Below are positions 39,426 to 50,522 of a stretch of 64,000 nt of DNA, one piece after another. Source of the DNA: Albula goreensis (Eukaryota; Chordata; Actinopteri; Albuliformes; Albulidae); the NCBI GenBank assembly GCA_022829145.1, contig CM040742.1:46392682-46456681 (forward strand), given 5' to 3'. The notes beneath the pieces are model-generated. The model did not search any database. It was not told the origin of the DNA and saw nothing but the letters and a program-made list of their open reading frames with translations. A program made the position numbers and the translations under genes. Within the stretch, counting starts at the first letter, position 1, and every line of letters begins with the position of its first letter.

Positions 39426-40463
39426 CTCAGCAGTTCCCGTGACAAGGAAAACACTGAAGACTGATCTATACTACACGAAAATATACTTGTAAGTACTACA
39501 CCATATATTGTGTCGACCGATGAACCAAAATGTTCTGTCTTAAAGTAAACGTAAGTACAGTACGTTTGAATACGAAATCAGCATGTCATCTTTCAAAAGA
39601 TTGTTAGTTGGCGAATCGCTCTTAAGCAGGGTAGCTCAAAGGTGTTGGCTGTATCTTGCGTCTTTACAGAAAGTAAAGAGATACAATTGAATGAGTTTAT
39701 GTTGGGAAGGCAGTCAAATAAAAACATTATTGTAATCATTCTTATAAATTGTTCGAAGATCAATGTCGAAATTGCCCGTGCAAACCAGGCTTTTGCGAAT
39801 TGTCTGAAAAAAGTTTTTCAAGCTCTCAGGGGACAGTATATAATAACAACCTCTGAATTCTAACGAGAAGTTATTTGTTTCTTAATTTGACTCTTTTAAA
39901 GGCTTCACAGGGGTGATGTACCTTCTGGGGTGAACATTATGTCAGAAATAATCACTAATGCCATGAGAGACAGGCTTCTCATAGTCGTATCATTCAGTGA
40001 GATCAACTTCCGTCGAAACGCAATCATGTGCTTTCGTTTCGTATGGTTCATTTGCTGTATTGTAAATAATTCAAACAACTATTGAAAGAGATTCGATTTT
40101 GTTTAACTGAACCAATTATAAGAGTGCAATTGAATTTCAGATAGCAACAAGATAAATCTGTATTGAGTTAAATATGTTTAAGAACTTAAACACGTTTTCA
40201 ACATACTGAATTGAATGTGAGATTGATTTTAACAAAAAACAAAAATATACTTTGGTTGAATTTACACAGTCAAGTTGAATTGACTCAGTTTTTTTCTCAT
40301 TTCAACTGGAAAAATCCAGATTCCATGTGACTATACAACTCAGATTTGCGGAAAAAACGGGTTTGAATCCCCAAAATCTGGCCGTATCAACAAAGCCCTT
40401 CAGTCCCCAGGGCCGATATTGACTATTACTGATCTAATCTATGTCTCTCCTGAATCAGGAAGC

Positions 40464-41105
40464 ATGCCGATAATCTTCAGCGGCTGGGAAACATACTGTG
40501 AGAAAGAGCGGCACCTGAAACCAGGGCAAGCACCCAAGGGTGGGCGTGGGTACACCATGTACCACGGCACACATAAGAGCAATGCTAAGGCGATAATTAC
40601 TTCAGGCTTCAGGCCCTCTGCTGGAGGAACCCTGGGGCCTGGAGTCTACTGCAGCAGGGACATCAACAAGGCCATGGGGTATCCGGCATTCTGCTCAAAT
40701 AATGACAGGATCGTGTTCCGGCTCAAGGTCCGTGTGGGTAAGGTGAAAAGGATCGACTCCCAAAGCTTTGGCCTGCAGCACTCATGGCATCAGAGCGGCT
40801 ACGACACGGCCTGGCTTCCGGGCTCCATGGGCGGGTATGAGGAGGACTGCGTTTGGGACCCGAAGAGAGTGACCGTGGTGGGGATCGAGCACTGTGCAGA
40901 CCCTGCCACCAAGAGGGAACTGGAGAGACTCATCCAGAAAGAGCAGGATGGGCGAGCAGGGCAGGCTAGTGACACCCAGCCCCAGTGTCAGACATGCAGG
41001 AAGCAAATGCAGCCTCACAGTGCTCACACGCTGCAGAAGTGCTGGGCCTGCATGGCGACCATTTGCCCTTTCATGGATAAGCACGTGTGCCGCAGTAAGA
41101 GCTGA
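40464..41105 (+). CDS. gig2: Gig2 family PARP-like protein with Cys/His-rich C-terminal tail
   Basis: 213 residues from the ATG at 40464, which directly follows a plausible acceptor (tctcctgaatcag|GAAGC), so an untranslated exon lies upstream. The longer frame from 40419 has no ATG. The Gig2 core is clear: YTMYHGTHKSNAKAI, GTLGPGVYCSRDINKAMGYP, VRVGKVKRID, GYDTAWLPGSMGG and EEDCVWDPKRV. The HGT and GVY motifs correspond to the NAD-site His and Tyr of PARP-type enzymes. Unlike the other copies here, it carries about 55 extra residues: an acidic/basic helix, then CQTC, KCWACMATIC and HVC, arranged like a treble-clef zinc site. Gig2 is interferon- and virus-induced in fish; enzymatic activity is not established by sequence. 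Strand and distance suggest it diverged early from the other three copies. Confidence 0.9.
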   Translation: MPIIFSGWETYCEKERHLKPGQAPKGGRGYTMYHGTHKSNAKAIITSGFRPSAGGTLGPGVYCSRDINKAMGYPAFCSNNDRIVFRLKVRVGKVKRIDSQSFGLQHSWHQSGYDTAWLPGSMGGYEEDCVWDPKRVTVVGIEHCADPATKRELERLIQKEQDGRAGQASDTQPQCQTCRKQMQPHSAHTLQKCWACMATICPFMDKHVCRSKS

Positions 41106-41116
41106 GAAACACTAGG

Positions 41117-41298
41117 GGGCAGTGTAGTGTAATGGTGAAGGAAACTAGCAGAGTAGAAGAGAGGCCCACACAAAGTATCTCAAAGTGCTGATCTCTGATC
41201 AGTTACGTCTTTTTATCTCATGATGCCCAAGATGATGATATGGAAAGGGGAAACTGATCCTAGACCAGCTGTGCTATTCTGAGATGCTTTCTGAAGTT
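41117..41298. mobile_element. SINE-head scrap plus palindromic MITE-like repeat
   Basis: 'gcagtgtagtgtaatggt' (41120-41137) is a short relic of the SINE head. At 41181-41298 lies the same MITE-like element as at 2657-2765, with 'tgctgatctctgatcag' and 'aaactgatcctagaccag' and an 'ctgagatgctttctgaa' right end. Both lie just past the Gig2 stop codon, probably in its 3' UTR. Confidence 0.5.
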
Positions 41299-42671
41299 GA
41301 GCACCAGAATTGAGGGTGTACAAGTACAGTAGGGATCACATGCTGCAGATTTAAAACAGCATATTGCTGTGTGTGTGTAACTCGAAGTAGCAAGACCCAC
41401 CACCCACACAGAGCAGTGACATTATAGTCTTCAGTAAACACCCAGCTGGGTAACAGGGATGTATATGAAAAAAAAATTGAAATTGTGTACAGTTCACTGA
41501 TAAGTACAGCTGCTTCCTGTGAATGTGAAAGAAGCCTATTCAATCATCTTCAGATTTTTTTTCTTCCATTGGTTACATACCTGATGGCTTATAGTCTAAG
41601 CTTTTTTTCTAAGATTGCATGACTCTGCGCAACAGTGTATGATATAAACCCAGAAATGAAGGGTTACGATGATTAGTATTCCTAACCACATTGACAGCAA
41701 ACTGTGCAAACTGCAAATCATTTTCACTCGGAACACTTATTTCACTTTGAAATATCACTAAATAATTTATCCCAATTGCACGCTAGCTGTGTAAGCGAAG
41801 CTGGTTCACCTCTATACTGCATCTTTCTTGCACATTTTGGTAATGGGCTCAAGCAATGTCAAACATTTATGGATGTATTATGTTGAAGTTTTATTTGCTA
41901 TGGGAATGTTTGGGTGTACCTTTTATTGTTACATGTTGTTCAGTGAAAATTAAATGATGATAAACATAAGGATGTTCTTGGTTATTCTTCCTCCTATGAA
42001 CCATCACCCAAGTTATTTGGATTCCAGTCCTACAACACCGCTGCAGTAAGTGTGTCTCACAGTTATACACACAACTATAAAGGTGCAATTGCAGGAATGA
42101 CCTTCCTCACGTGTGTGAAAATGGTTAACTGTCTAGAAAATAACTCAAGCAACATTTTAAATGCTTCTCGAACTGCATTTATTTTGTATTAAAATATATT
42201 TTTTTATTAACTGGTTGTACAAAAATCTCTTCAGGTCAAACATACTGACAAGAAAATATGTGGAACATACTAGAAACATTGTTACATCCCTAAGAGCCAG
42301 GCTGGTACATCTTCATTTGACAACTTCTAAAACACAAGCTTTATCAATAGGCCTCTACGGAGGACACTTCCCACTGTATTTTTCTAGAACAGTGATCTCA
42401 AGCGTGATACAGAGGGGCGATTACAAAATAGGTCCCTTACTTGCAAATATTTTTCTTTCAGCCAATTTGCACAGAATGCATTGCGTACACATTTTACTAG
42501 TAATTGGGGGGAAAACCCACCCCAACAACCAGTTTGAGACCACTGTTCGGCCTCCCATGAGCCAAAGCGAACCATTTTCTAAACACGAACCAGTTCCTGA
42601 ACATGTGCTTCCAAAGGGGATTTATCTTGCAAAAGAACAGAACTTTTTTTTCTTGAACAACCTTTCTGAGT
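41299..42671. other. Gene-free stretch between convergent Gig2 genes
   Basis: No exon recognised. The plus-strand frame at 42161-42724 runs antisense into the last Gig2 exon of the next gene and is a shadow. Confidence 0.55.
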
Positions 42672-44246
42672 CTATTCATCATCGTATTCATAGCAATCGG
42701 TGGACGGCAGGGACTTCGGTTTGATGACCTTGGTGACTTTGATCCTGCTGGGATCCCACACGCAGTCTTCCTCCAAGCCACTGGGCACCATGCCACACTT
42801 TGGGGGCACCCAGGCGGTGTCGTACCCCTTGGAGTGCCAGGACTTCTGAAGTGGGTGCCCCTGATGGTCGATCTTCTTCACCTTCCCAACGTCCACCTGC
42901 AGGGGGCAGTGTCAACCTACGTTCTCATTCATTTTCAAAAAGGATAACTCCAGCTTCACATAACTTGATGCAGCCACACTAAGGCTGGGCGATATGGTTC
43001 AAAAACAATATATATATTTTTTAAATGGTGATAATCGATCTTATATGTACATATACAAAATATATCTCAGTATTTCAATATTTTACGCAAACTCTGAGTT
43101 GAAGTGAAAATGAAGTATAACGTTAAACAAGAGCCTTTATCTGCTTAAAAACCACAACTGCACACAGCATATGTTTTAATAGTTGATGCGAATTTCAAAT
43201 AAATTGGTCAAACAAGATAATTGCACACACAGCATATCTCTTAAAACTTCAATGGTAACGGTTAAGCAGAACTAGCCTTACAGTGTTTGATGGATTCATC
43301 GTTCTGCACTGGGTGGGGTGGTTTGAGGTGTTGCCATTAATTTGTGGTACTGCTACCTTTTGTTGCAATATTTTTTGGCATAATTTACAGAAAAATAAAC
43401 TCTGTTGCAGGCGTTTCCTCCTGAATCCAAACCACTTCCATACAACAGACCTATGACTGTTTTTTTTTTTCGGAATTAGGTCTTCTTCAGCTCTAGCAAG
43501 CTGCTCTTTGTGGTTACCTCCCATTTTGAACTATCAGGACACATGACACAACAACAATTGTTGGCATGGAAACAACAGTGTGTGTGACAGAGTTTCTGAG
43601 AGATCATGCGCAAATGAGAGAGCTTGTGTCTGTTAAATGCTGTAGATTTTATATATACAAACATGTAAATGATTACACTGTGAATTAACATAGTGATCTG
43701 ATATTAGTATATGGCAATTTCTTGTATCTTGTGTACAAAAACCTATTGAGTATATCGAACATATCCGACATATCGCCCAGCCCTAAGCCGCACACAATGT
43801 TTTATCTGTGATTCACAGAGTATCAGGCAAAACCCTATGCAGAAATTTCAACAATAGCTCCTCCTTTTTTTTGTTGTGAAGTTGAAGACAGCTGTTGACA
43901 GAGCCCATGGCCTACAGTATGACAGCAGGGTGAGTGTTAGCGGCAGGATCTGAAGGGCTCTTGCCACCCATACCTTCAGCTCCAGGATGCGGCGGTCACG
44001 GCTGTCCACATCCAGGGGATAGCGGCTGGCCTTCTCGGGGTCCCTGCTGACATACACCCCAGGCCCCAGCATGCCGTCCGCCGAGGGGGCGAAGCCGTTC
44101 CTCTTGATGTTTTCGGCGGCCTCCTTGGTGGTGCCGTGGTACATTCTGTAGGACGAGTTGTTGACAGGCTTGGAGTTGCTCGGCAGGCTTGAGGCCCGAG
44201 AGCCCATGGCCCCATCTTCAGCCCGATGTGCTCTGCTCCTCCTCAT
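42672..44246 (-). CDS. gig2: Gig2 family PARP-like protein, two coding exons
   Basis: Exons 43974-44246 and 42672-42896 join in phase 0 (ELK|VDVGKVKKID) with donor AAG|GTATGG and acceptor ccctgcag. The product is 165 residues. The first exon gives a basic, Ser-rich lead (MRRSRAHRAEDGAMGSRASS), then YRMYHGTTKEAAENIKRNGF and LGPGVYVSRDPEKASRYP. The second gives GHPLQKSWHSKGYDTAWVPP, LEEDCVWDPSRIKV and an acidic tail. The PARP-like His (HGT) and Tyr (GVY) are present. An acceptor (ggtcttgcag) directly precedes the ATG, so an untranslated exon lies upstream. The coding intron, absent from the other copies seen here, holds an 806-bp hAT element. The frame is intact, so it is probably functional. 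A second ATG (MGSRASS) is 13 codons in. Confidence 0.88.
42980..43785 (-). mobile_element. hAT transposon remnant with BED-finger relic
   Basis: Terminal inverted repeats are 'taaggctgggcgatat' and 'atatcgcccagcccta' (15 of 16 match). They are flanked by an 8-bp duplication, agccacac/agccgcac (7 of 8). Eight-base duplications are the hallmark of hAT elements. A minus-strand frame at 43249-43524 contains 'SVVWKWFGFRRKRL' and 'FFCKLCQKIL' with GNTSNHPTQC, a degenerate BED zinc finger from a hAT transposase N-terminus. No catalytic domain is left, so the copy is dead or nonautonomous. It sits in the intron of the Gig2 gene. Confidence 0.85.
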
Positions 44247-45155
44247 TTCAACTGCAAGACCAACTCAAGTAAGTTGGATTTTATCATTATTATTAGTCTT
44301 TGTATATTATACCCCAGAAGGCTTTACTTTTACATATAAAATGATGATTGTACCCTAAAATTTCACGAAGCACACTTAAAAAATGCACAATCTGCATATG
44401 GAGCATTCCTGTGTGATGAGCAGATACCCAGGCCAATCTTCAGGCAGACTGAAAAAATGTATTCACGCCGGTGCTTCTTTTGTGTTTTCATACGTTGTGT
44501 CAAGCATATTGTCACATTGAAGGCCGAACCGCAATTCAAATATTCACTGCAAGCGAAAACATGAGGAAGAGTCAATCGTGTCCATACACCGAATTATATT
44601 ACATTAAACTCAAGGAGCTCATCACTTTAAACGATGAGCTCCTTTAACTAAGGCTATAGTTAAAGGTCTGGAATGTATCAAAATTGGGGACTGTCATTGT
44701 GCCTTTTGATTGTTGTATGACTTATTATTTGCGGCTTTCCATTAAACTCCTAAGTTTCAATGCATATTGGTGTGTTTTTTTCTAAACATTTCTATATGTC
44801 AGTTATATGTTTTATGTGAGCCATTGTTACGGATATTTTAGCTGCTTTCTTGTCCAGGTCACTCTTGCAAAAGAGATTTTAAATTTAAAGGTTACATAAA
44901 AAAATTAATAAAATCGTTGAGTTAACTATATTATGAACATTTAATATCATGTTGAATAACCATTTTTGGGTGATTGCAGTAATGACGTAACAATGATTTT
45001 GAGGAATGGTAGCTTTGGAGGCCTGAAGCTATTGGGTTACCCTGACAGCTAGTTTCCCCGATGTGAATTAAATCTTGTTGAAGACTAAAACATTTTTTGA
45101 AATACACTGATTTCTTCTTTTAGGCTACGACTACTCTTAGTCCATATCTGGGACA
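44247..45155. other. Upstream region of the two-exon Gig2 gene
   Basis: No coding exon recognised. The untranslated first exon of the Gig2 gene at 42672-44246 should lie to the right of 44256. No ISRE matching GAAANNGAAAC was seen in this stretch. Confidence 0.4.
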
Positions 45156-45520
45156 CCAGCCCTGATTAGTTGATCGACTAGTCTATCAAATCGATTAGTC
45201 GATCAAGAGAAAATTAATCTCCGACTATTTCGATAATCAATGAATCGTTTCAAAAAAATTGAAGGTTCTATGTTCTCAAATGTGAGAATTTACTGCTTTC
45301 CTTGGTTTTACATTATAGTAAATGTAATATTTTGGGGTTTTGGACGGTTGGGCAGACAAAACAAGACATTTAATGGCGTCACCTTGTGCTCTTGGAAATT
45401 GTAATTGCCATTTTTCACTGTTTTCTGATGCTCTACACACAACACAATTAATCAATTAATTGTGAAAATAATCGGTAGATTAATCGATAATTAACTAACA
45501 ACATAGTTGTTAGTTGTGGC
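45156..45520. mobile_element. AATCGAT-rich DNA-transposon-like repeat
   Basis: Contains 'tcgattagtcgatcaag' near the left and 'gtagattaatcgataatt' near the right, with 'ttggacggttgggcagac' between. Repeats of this type (ends rich in GATTAATCGAT) are common teleost hAT-derived MITEs. I could not define exact termini. Confidence 0.45.
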
Positions 45521-48015
45521 CCTGCTACCTTGTGGATAGATGGCACCTTTGAACATTGTGCCGATAAGAACTCCAAAAAAGAAGGCAAATAAGCGCATTC
45601 AAACTTGAAAACAAAGGCATTGTGCCTTTTTTCGCCTTGCTCGGTTTTAAAAGATGTTCTGACTGTAAGATCCTGTGGTAGGATTTCCCCCTCCTCAGAG
45701 CTACGGTATTCAGGGTACTTTCCAATCCATATTTTGGTGGCACAACATCTTTGCCTTTGAAAACGATTCCTTAAAAATGGAGCTCGAAGATGACAGGGAA
45801 GGACTACAATTTAGCCTCCAAACCATGTAACACCACAGCCACACAGCACAATAACGTTCCTTTTATTTACTCCTAACTAACGCGATGTTGTTTGTTTTAC
45901 TCATGCAACAACATTTGCAAGGATTATTTTTTTCTTTTATTCTGCGTCACAAACATTTTCCTCAACTCAACAAACGGGCAATAACTGTACTTTTAATAAA
46001 AAGCATATGTGTTCTTTCATGCAAGGTGAGAGGAAAAAAGCTAAGTGAAGCCAATTTATTATGCAGCCAAGTATTACAATTCAGACAACATGAGAGGTGA
46101 ACAAGTCTGTGTAGGCTCTATTCTTTTCAAAACTTTGTGAGGGTAGTCCAACTTTCATCTTCCCAGAGGAAGTGCTCAAAGTTATATGCTTCTCTACCGC
46201 TCTTAAATAAAAAAATAATAAAATAAAAGAGAAGCATTTTACCGTTTCCTTCAGTGTTTTGAGAAAGAAATACTGTGCAGTTGAATGAATAATGTGGAAA
46301 TGTTACCTTAGTATCGTGAGTCTGTGCTTTGCTCCTTGGTTTGCTCGTTTTCCTTTGTTTTGGTCTCCAAAACCCCGGGAAGCCGCGTTATGAAGTGGCT
46401 CCTATTAAGATTATTAATTTCGGGGCGTTACCAGATGTGCTAAATCGAAACTTAAGGGTTCGGAGGGGGAACTTTGGCAAACTTACCAGGTAAACACTGG
46501 TAAACATGGTTATGTAAAGTATTTTAGTGGCTGTTTTGGTTCACAGAAAGACAGACTTGCGTTGTTGCTGTATTTGTTGTGTATTTTGTAACATATTAAG
46601 ATGCAGCCAGGTTCATGAGCAAAAAAAGTCTATTTTGTCGTCATTATATTTATATAGTTAACCGATAAGCAGTGAAACCACCTAGGTGTTTTAGGTTTAT
46701 ATTTTCATGACTGGTTGCTGTGGAATTGGAAATTTACATCCAAAAATAATATCTCTTTATTGAAATTTTAATTATGTTCCTAAAACTTTGTTCCAACAAT
46801 ACAGGATTTCTAAAAATCGAATCAACTTAGCATACTACTTCATTCATATTTTAATAAATTGTAGCCTATTAAATGTTATTGAATGTAATCAAAGCTGATG
46901 TAGGGATTGTTTTGCCCAGAAGTAAGTAGTTTGGTGTTACGCCACACACACGGACGCACACGCACACACACACTCATCCTTCCCCTTCTTCTTTCATGCA
47001 CTTCAAAAATTTGGTCGGCGGTCTTTTTTGGCGCTCCTGTCACAAACTCACCTCTTTATGATGCGCTTCTGTCTGTCCACCCCTAGCTCCTCTACTTAAC
47101 TAGCATCTTCGTCTTACTGGGACAAGAATTTATTCTTTTGTGTCATGCGCTCAAAGGGTTACTCTGCAGGATCCGTGTACTCTCTGACGTTGACTCTTCA
47201 GTCGTGGGATTGCGTGGGATTTCACTGCAAAAAGGCTGTAATGTAAACCGATGGGTGTCCTGTGGCGATATCCACCAATCTTTTAGCCAAAGAAATTCTC
47301 CTTTTGTTCAATGATTTCACTGGCTTTTGTTGCAGTTTTGGATGGATATGAGCTGAATGTATACTTATATTTACATTACTGTCTGTGTCTTTGGATCTTG
47401 AATTAATAGTCAGTGTCTGAAATTCTTAATGTAAAATTTGTAATAGCCGTTAATAGTCTGAACTTATTCATTCAGAGAACATGTTATTCATCGGTCTGAC
47501 ACATCCTGAAAAGGATTGTGTCAGAGATGTCTGATGATAGCAAAGAAGGCTTTGAAAATGATAATTACATAATATATCATTTTTGTAAGACAATGTACTC
47601 GGCGGACACAACTAATGCATGTAGCTCAATGGAAAGCAGCCAGGTGTGAAAGAGAGAAGGTCACTGTTCCTTTTTAAATGGGTATCTGAGATATGTATTT
47701 TGGAAGTGACATGATGACCATACTCTTCCCACCTAGACATGAATAAGATTGCGTACTGGAATTCCATAACTTGTTGTGTTTGTGCCTGTGTTGCCATTGC
47801 AGATCAGAACCTTAAAGCAGGCTTTATTTTGATACTGGTGTTGGTTGGTACCAGTATCTATTGGTTCCTCTGCTGTTTCCCCTTCGTACTGAGTGAAGAA
47901 CTCAAGCGTTACTTTTGTTTTCCCTTTTCTGATGAGACCTGTAAAACACTGAGGTGCCACCTCCCTGTGTCCGTGAAAGAAAAGTCAGCATGCAGAAACG
48001 CCCAGATTTCCTGCG
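45521..48015. other. Gene-free stretch
   Basis: No coding exon recognised. The 97-codon plus-strand frame at 47739-48032 has a hydrophobic middle but no family resemblance, and it overlaps an ISRE-like promoter motif. I do not call it. Confidence 0.45.
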
Positions 48016-48131
48016 ACTTTCAGTTTCCCTGAAGTTACAAAAGCCCCTTCTCCAGGATTATTTTCCTAGCACGCTCTAGAAGTCATTATCCCCTTAGGAC
48101 TTGGACCTGCTATCTGTAAAGATATGGCATG
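48016..48131 (+). promoter_or_regulatory. ISRE-like motif followed by a strong splice donor
   Basis: Reverse complement of 'ctttcagtttccc' (48017-48029) reads GGGAAACTGAAAG, matching GAAANNGAAA. About 100 bp downstream on the plus strand is the donor GGCATG|GTAAGTGT (48131). This is the layout of an interferon-responsive promoter with an untranslated first exon. No plus-strand coding exon follows in the window, so the transcript, if any, is unknown. The motif works in either orientation and could also serve the minus-strand Gig2 gene. Confidence 0.35.
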
Positions 48132-48825
48132 GTAAGTGTATCCTGATTAATATGTGAGCCAAATTACGTTTTATGACTAATGATTCACCCATTGTAATTA
48201 TTTAGTGAGACACAAAACTGCTCTGGAAATGAAACTAAATTATTTCTACCTAACAACGAGCTCTCACTGAAATGGTTTCCCATATGCCTTTTAAAATTAA
48301 ATTACATTTACTTTATTTCAATGATCCTTTAGTCTTTCAAAAAGACCTGAGACGCTACAGTGCATAATCGTCTGACACCCAGCTGTGTAAAAAATGATAT
48401 TAATCATATCTGATATAAAGTTGAAATACTTATTTTGGGCAAATAGCAGCTTTTATCTATATACTGCTCTTACTTCTTATGTTTGTAGTGTCTTGTGTAG
48501 TATCACAAAGTATTTTGAGTTTACGATACCACACTATCGTCACCCAAAAGACCTTCAATGAGGTCCTCAGGGGTGATAAAGTGGCTAACATTCTTTCATT
48601 TTCATTTCTTTAAAACTGAAACCCATGGCCTTCACTAACAAAGGTGTGGTTAGTTTTCATTTAAGTTTTGTGGAAAGTCTGTTTCTGTGTAACTATAATG
48701 TAAAAAAAAAAAATCCAATAACAGCCCCAGGCCTTTATTTGCTTGCTGGAGACACATGCGGAACAGTGATGTCAGAGCCAAATACTGTATGCCTTGAGCA
48801 CAAATTCATGGTACAATATTATACT

Positions 48826-49142
48826 TATGCCTCCACAGTATCCAAATCAAGGTGTACCATACCTTTACCAACAGCGATAATATCACAGGAGCCTGATACG
48901 TATGTGAGATGTTTTATATATGGCAACTGAAGCATTTGTTTTGATCAGACTTTTACTGAGACCAGGATTTATTTGCTAATCAGTGATAAAATGTTACTTG
49001 AGACCAGGTGTTTGTTTGAAGTTTCACTGTAACGTGAGCTAACATGTAAAATATAAATATCTCCATACACTAGTGATGGGGGAGTGTGAACTTCCATTTA
49101 ACCAAATCTGGGAGAGTCTACACTGCAGTTTCAGTTTCAACG
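48826..49142 (-). promoter_or_regulatory. Candidate Gig2 promoter and first exon with perfect ISRE
   Basis: Read on the minus strand, 49142-49128 is GTTGAAACTGAAACT, a perfect ISRE (GAAACTGAAACT). About 75 bp downstream comes an AT-rich TATA-like stretch (gatatttatattttac), and at 48863 a donor GTAAAG|GTATGG. The block 48826-49075 is homologous to 53385-53680, which lies at a similar distance upstream of the next Gig2 gene. This suggests a shared, duplicated upstream exon for the gene at 42672-44246. The exon is inferred; only motifs and homology are seen. Confidence 0.4.
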
Positions 49143-50024
49143 GGGCCCAGACAATAAGGAAAGTTTACATTCCTTACCTACTGTGACATCACCCAGAGGG
49201 TATTATGTAGAACAGATGTATTTATCGTGTGTGTTTACCATGAGTTTGATACGGCAGACAAATGCAATATATACCGCAAATTAATCTGGTCTTTTTAGGG
49301 TTTTAAAAGTTTAGCATGTTCTATCATACGCTATCCTGAACAGCAGTCACAGCTGTGATAAGTGACTGGGTATCAGCTTGTTAAAAAGTGATTTTCATGT
49401 ACAACTGTGCCATGAACACCTACCCCCCTTCCTCTATGCCAATACAGAATCATCATTCTAAATAAACAGCCTGTTTAATGGTGTGCAGTGTCAACACTTT
49501 AAACCAGTGATTTCTGACACTAATCTCTCCCATGAATTTTAAAGTTGCGCTGTCACACTGTTAGTCTCACAAACTTAAGACTTCACCAGTATTGTTCTTC
49601 TCACATTGATAAGCTCTGTAAAACTGTAAAAAAAATTGTAACTGAAAATAAACTCTTTGGTCTATACAAAACTTTAAATGTCCCCTGTAAATCTTTATAA
49701 TTTTACCTAAAGTCAAAGGCAAGGAGCTCATAAGATTGCTCAAAATTCATTTCAAATTTTATGGATTTGCATCAGACAAGTGAAAAATAAACCTTTTGTG
49801 CGTGTGTGTTCATGAGAGAATGCTCTAATGGTGTACTTGGTGAGACAACAGAACCCAACAACAAATGAAAAAAATTGCATTATGTTATTATTCGTGTTAA
49901 AAGTAATTTAATATACTTCACATTTCAACAACAATTTTTTTCATAAGTTTCATATAAAAAGTGTTTTCTCATAATCCATTTTAAACTGTAGAAAAGTTGA
50001 ATGTGAAAGAGAATGTTTATCATG
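49143..50024. other. Gene-free stretch; 3' side of a Gig2 gene
   Basis: No exon recognised; AT-rich. It presumably contains the 3' UTR of the Gig2 gene at 50025-50522. Confidence 0.45.
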
Positions 50025-50522
50025 CTAGTAACTACCAAAGGCATAGCTGCTACCTGATGCTGCAGCACCTGATTTACCCGGTTTTGGGTGGATTGCTTTA
50101 ATGACTGTGATACGTCGGGGATCCCAGACACAGTCTTCTTCCAGGCCACTCTTCACCATCCCACAGTTAGGGGGGCACCAGGCCGTGTCATACCCATGCT
50201 CCGTGTGCCAAGTGAACTGCATGGGGTGGCCTTGGTAGTCGATCTTCTTCACTCTGCCTACATTAACCCTAAGCTTCAGCACAACTCTCTCACGCTCAGG
50301 TAGCTCCAGGGGGTACCTGCTGGCCTTCTGAAGGTCACGGCTGACATAAACACCACGGCCAAACATGCCACCGCCGGACTGACGGAACCCATTGGCCATA
50401 ATTTGTTCAGCAGCTGCTCTGGAAGTTCCATGGTACATGATGTACCATTTGCCATCTCTAGGTTCCATGTAGCTCTTCAGACATGGGTCTGAGGATGGCT
50501 CAAAATCGTCTTCTGCCCACAT
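50025..50522 (-). CDS. gig2: Gig2 family PARP-like protein
   Basis: A single coding exon of 165 residues. An acceptor (tcctgcag) ends 16 bp before the ATG, so an untranslated exon lies upstream. The candidate donor is ATTAAG|GTAAGATTG, read leftward at about 51263. The Gig2 motifs are complete: YIMYHGTSRAAAEQIMANGF, MFGRGVYVSRDLQKASRYP, RVNVGRVKKIDYQGHP, HGYDTAWCPPNCGM and LEEDCVWDPRRITV, with PARP-like His (HGT) and Tyr (GVY). The tail is Gly/Ser/Ala-rich and ends in Tyr. It is a close paralogue of the gene at 62758-63237 over about the first 149 residues, but the last 15-20 residues are unrelated between the two. It sits 4.2 kb downstream of the CARD-kinase-KEN gene stop, on the same strand. 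Confidence 0.92.
   Translation of the reverse strand: MWAEDDFEPSSDPCLKSYMEPRDGKWYIMYHGTSRAAAEQIMANGFRQSGGGMFGRGVYVSRDLQKASRYPLELPERERVVLKLRVNVGRVKKIDYQGHPMQFTWHTEHGYDTAWCPPNCGMVKSGLEEDCVWDPRRITVIKAIHPKPGKSGAAASGSSYAFGSY

Noticed and set aside
40419-40463. Longer start of the plus-strand Gig2 protein
   Set aside because: The upstream frame begins at TTG. The first ATG is at 40464, just after a plausible splice acceptor.
42161-42724. 187-codon plus-strand frame
   Set aside because: Its 3' end is antisense to a Gig2 exon and the rest is AT-rich noncoding sequence.
47739-48032. 97-codon plus-strand frame with a hydrophobic segment
   Set aside because: No family resemblance; it overlaps an ISRE-like element. 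Left as noncoding.
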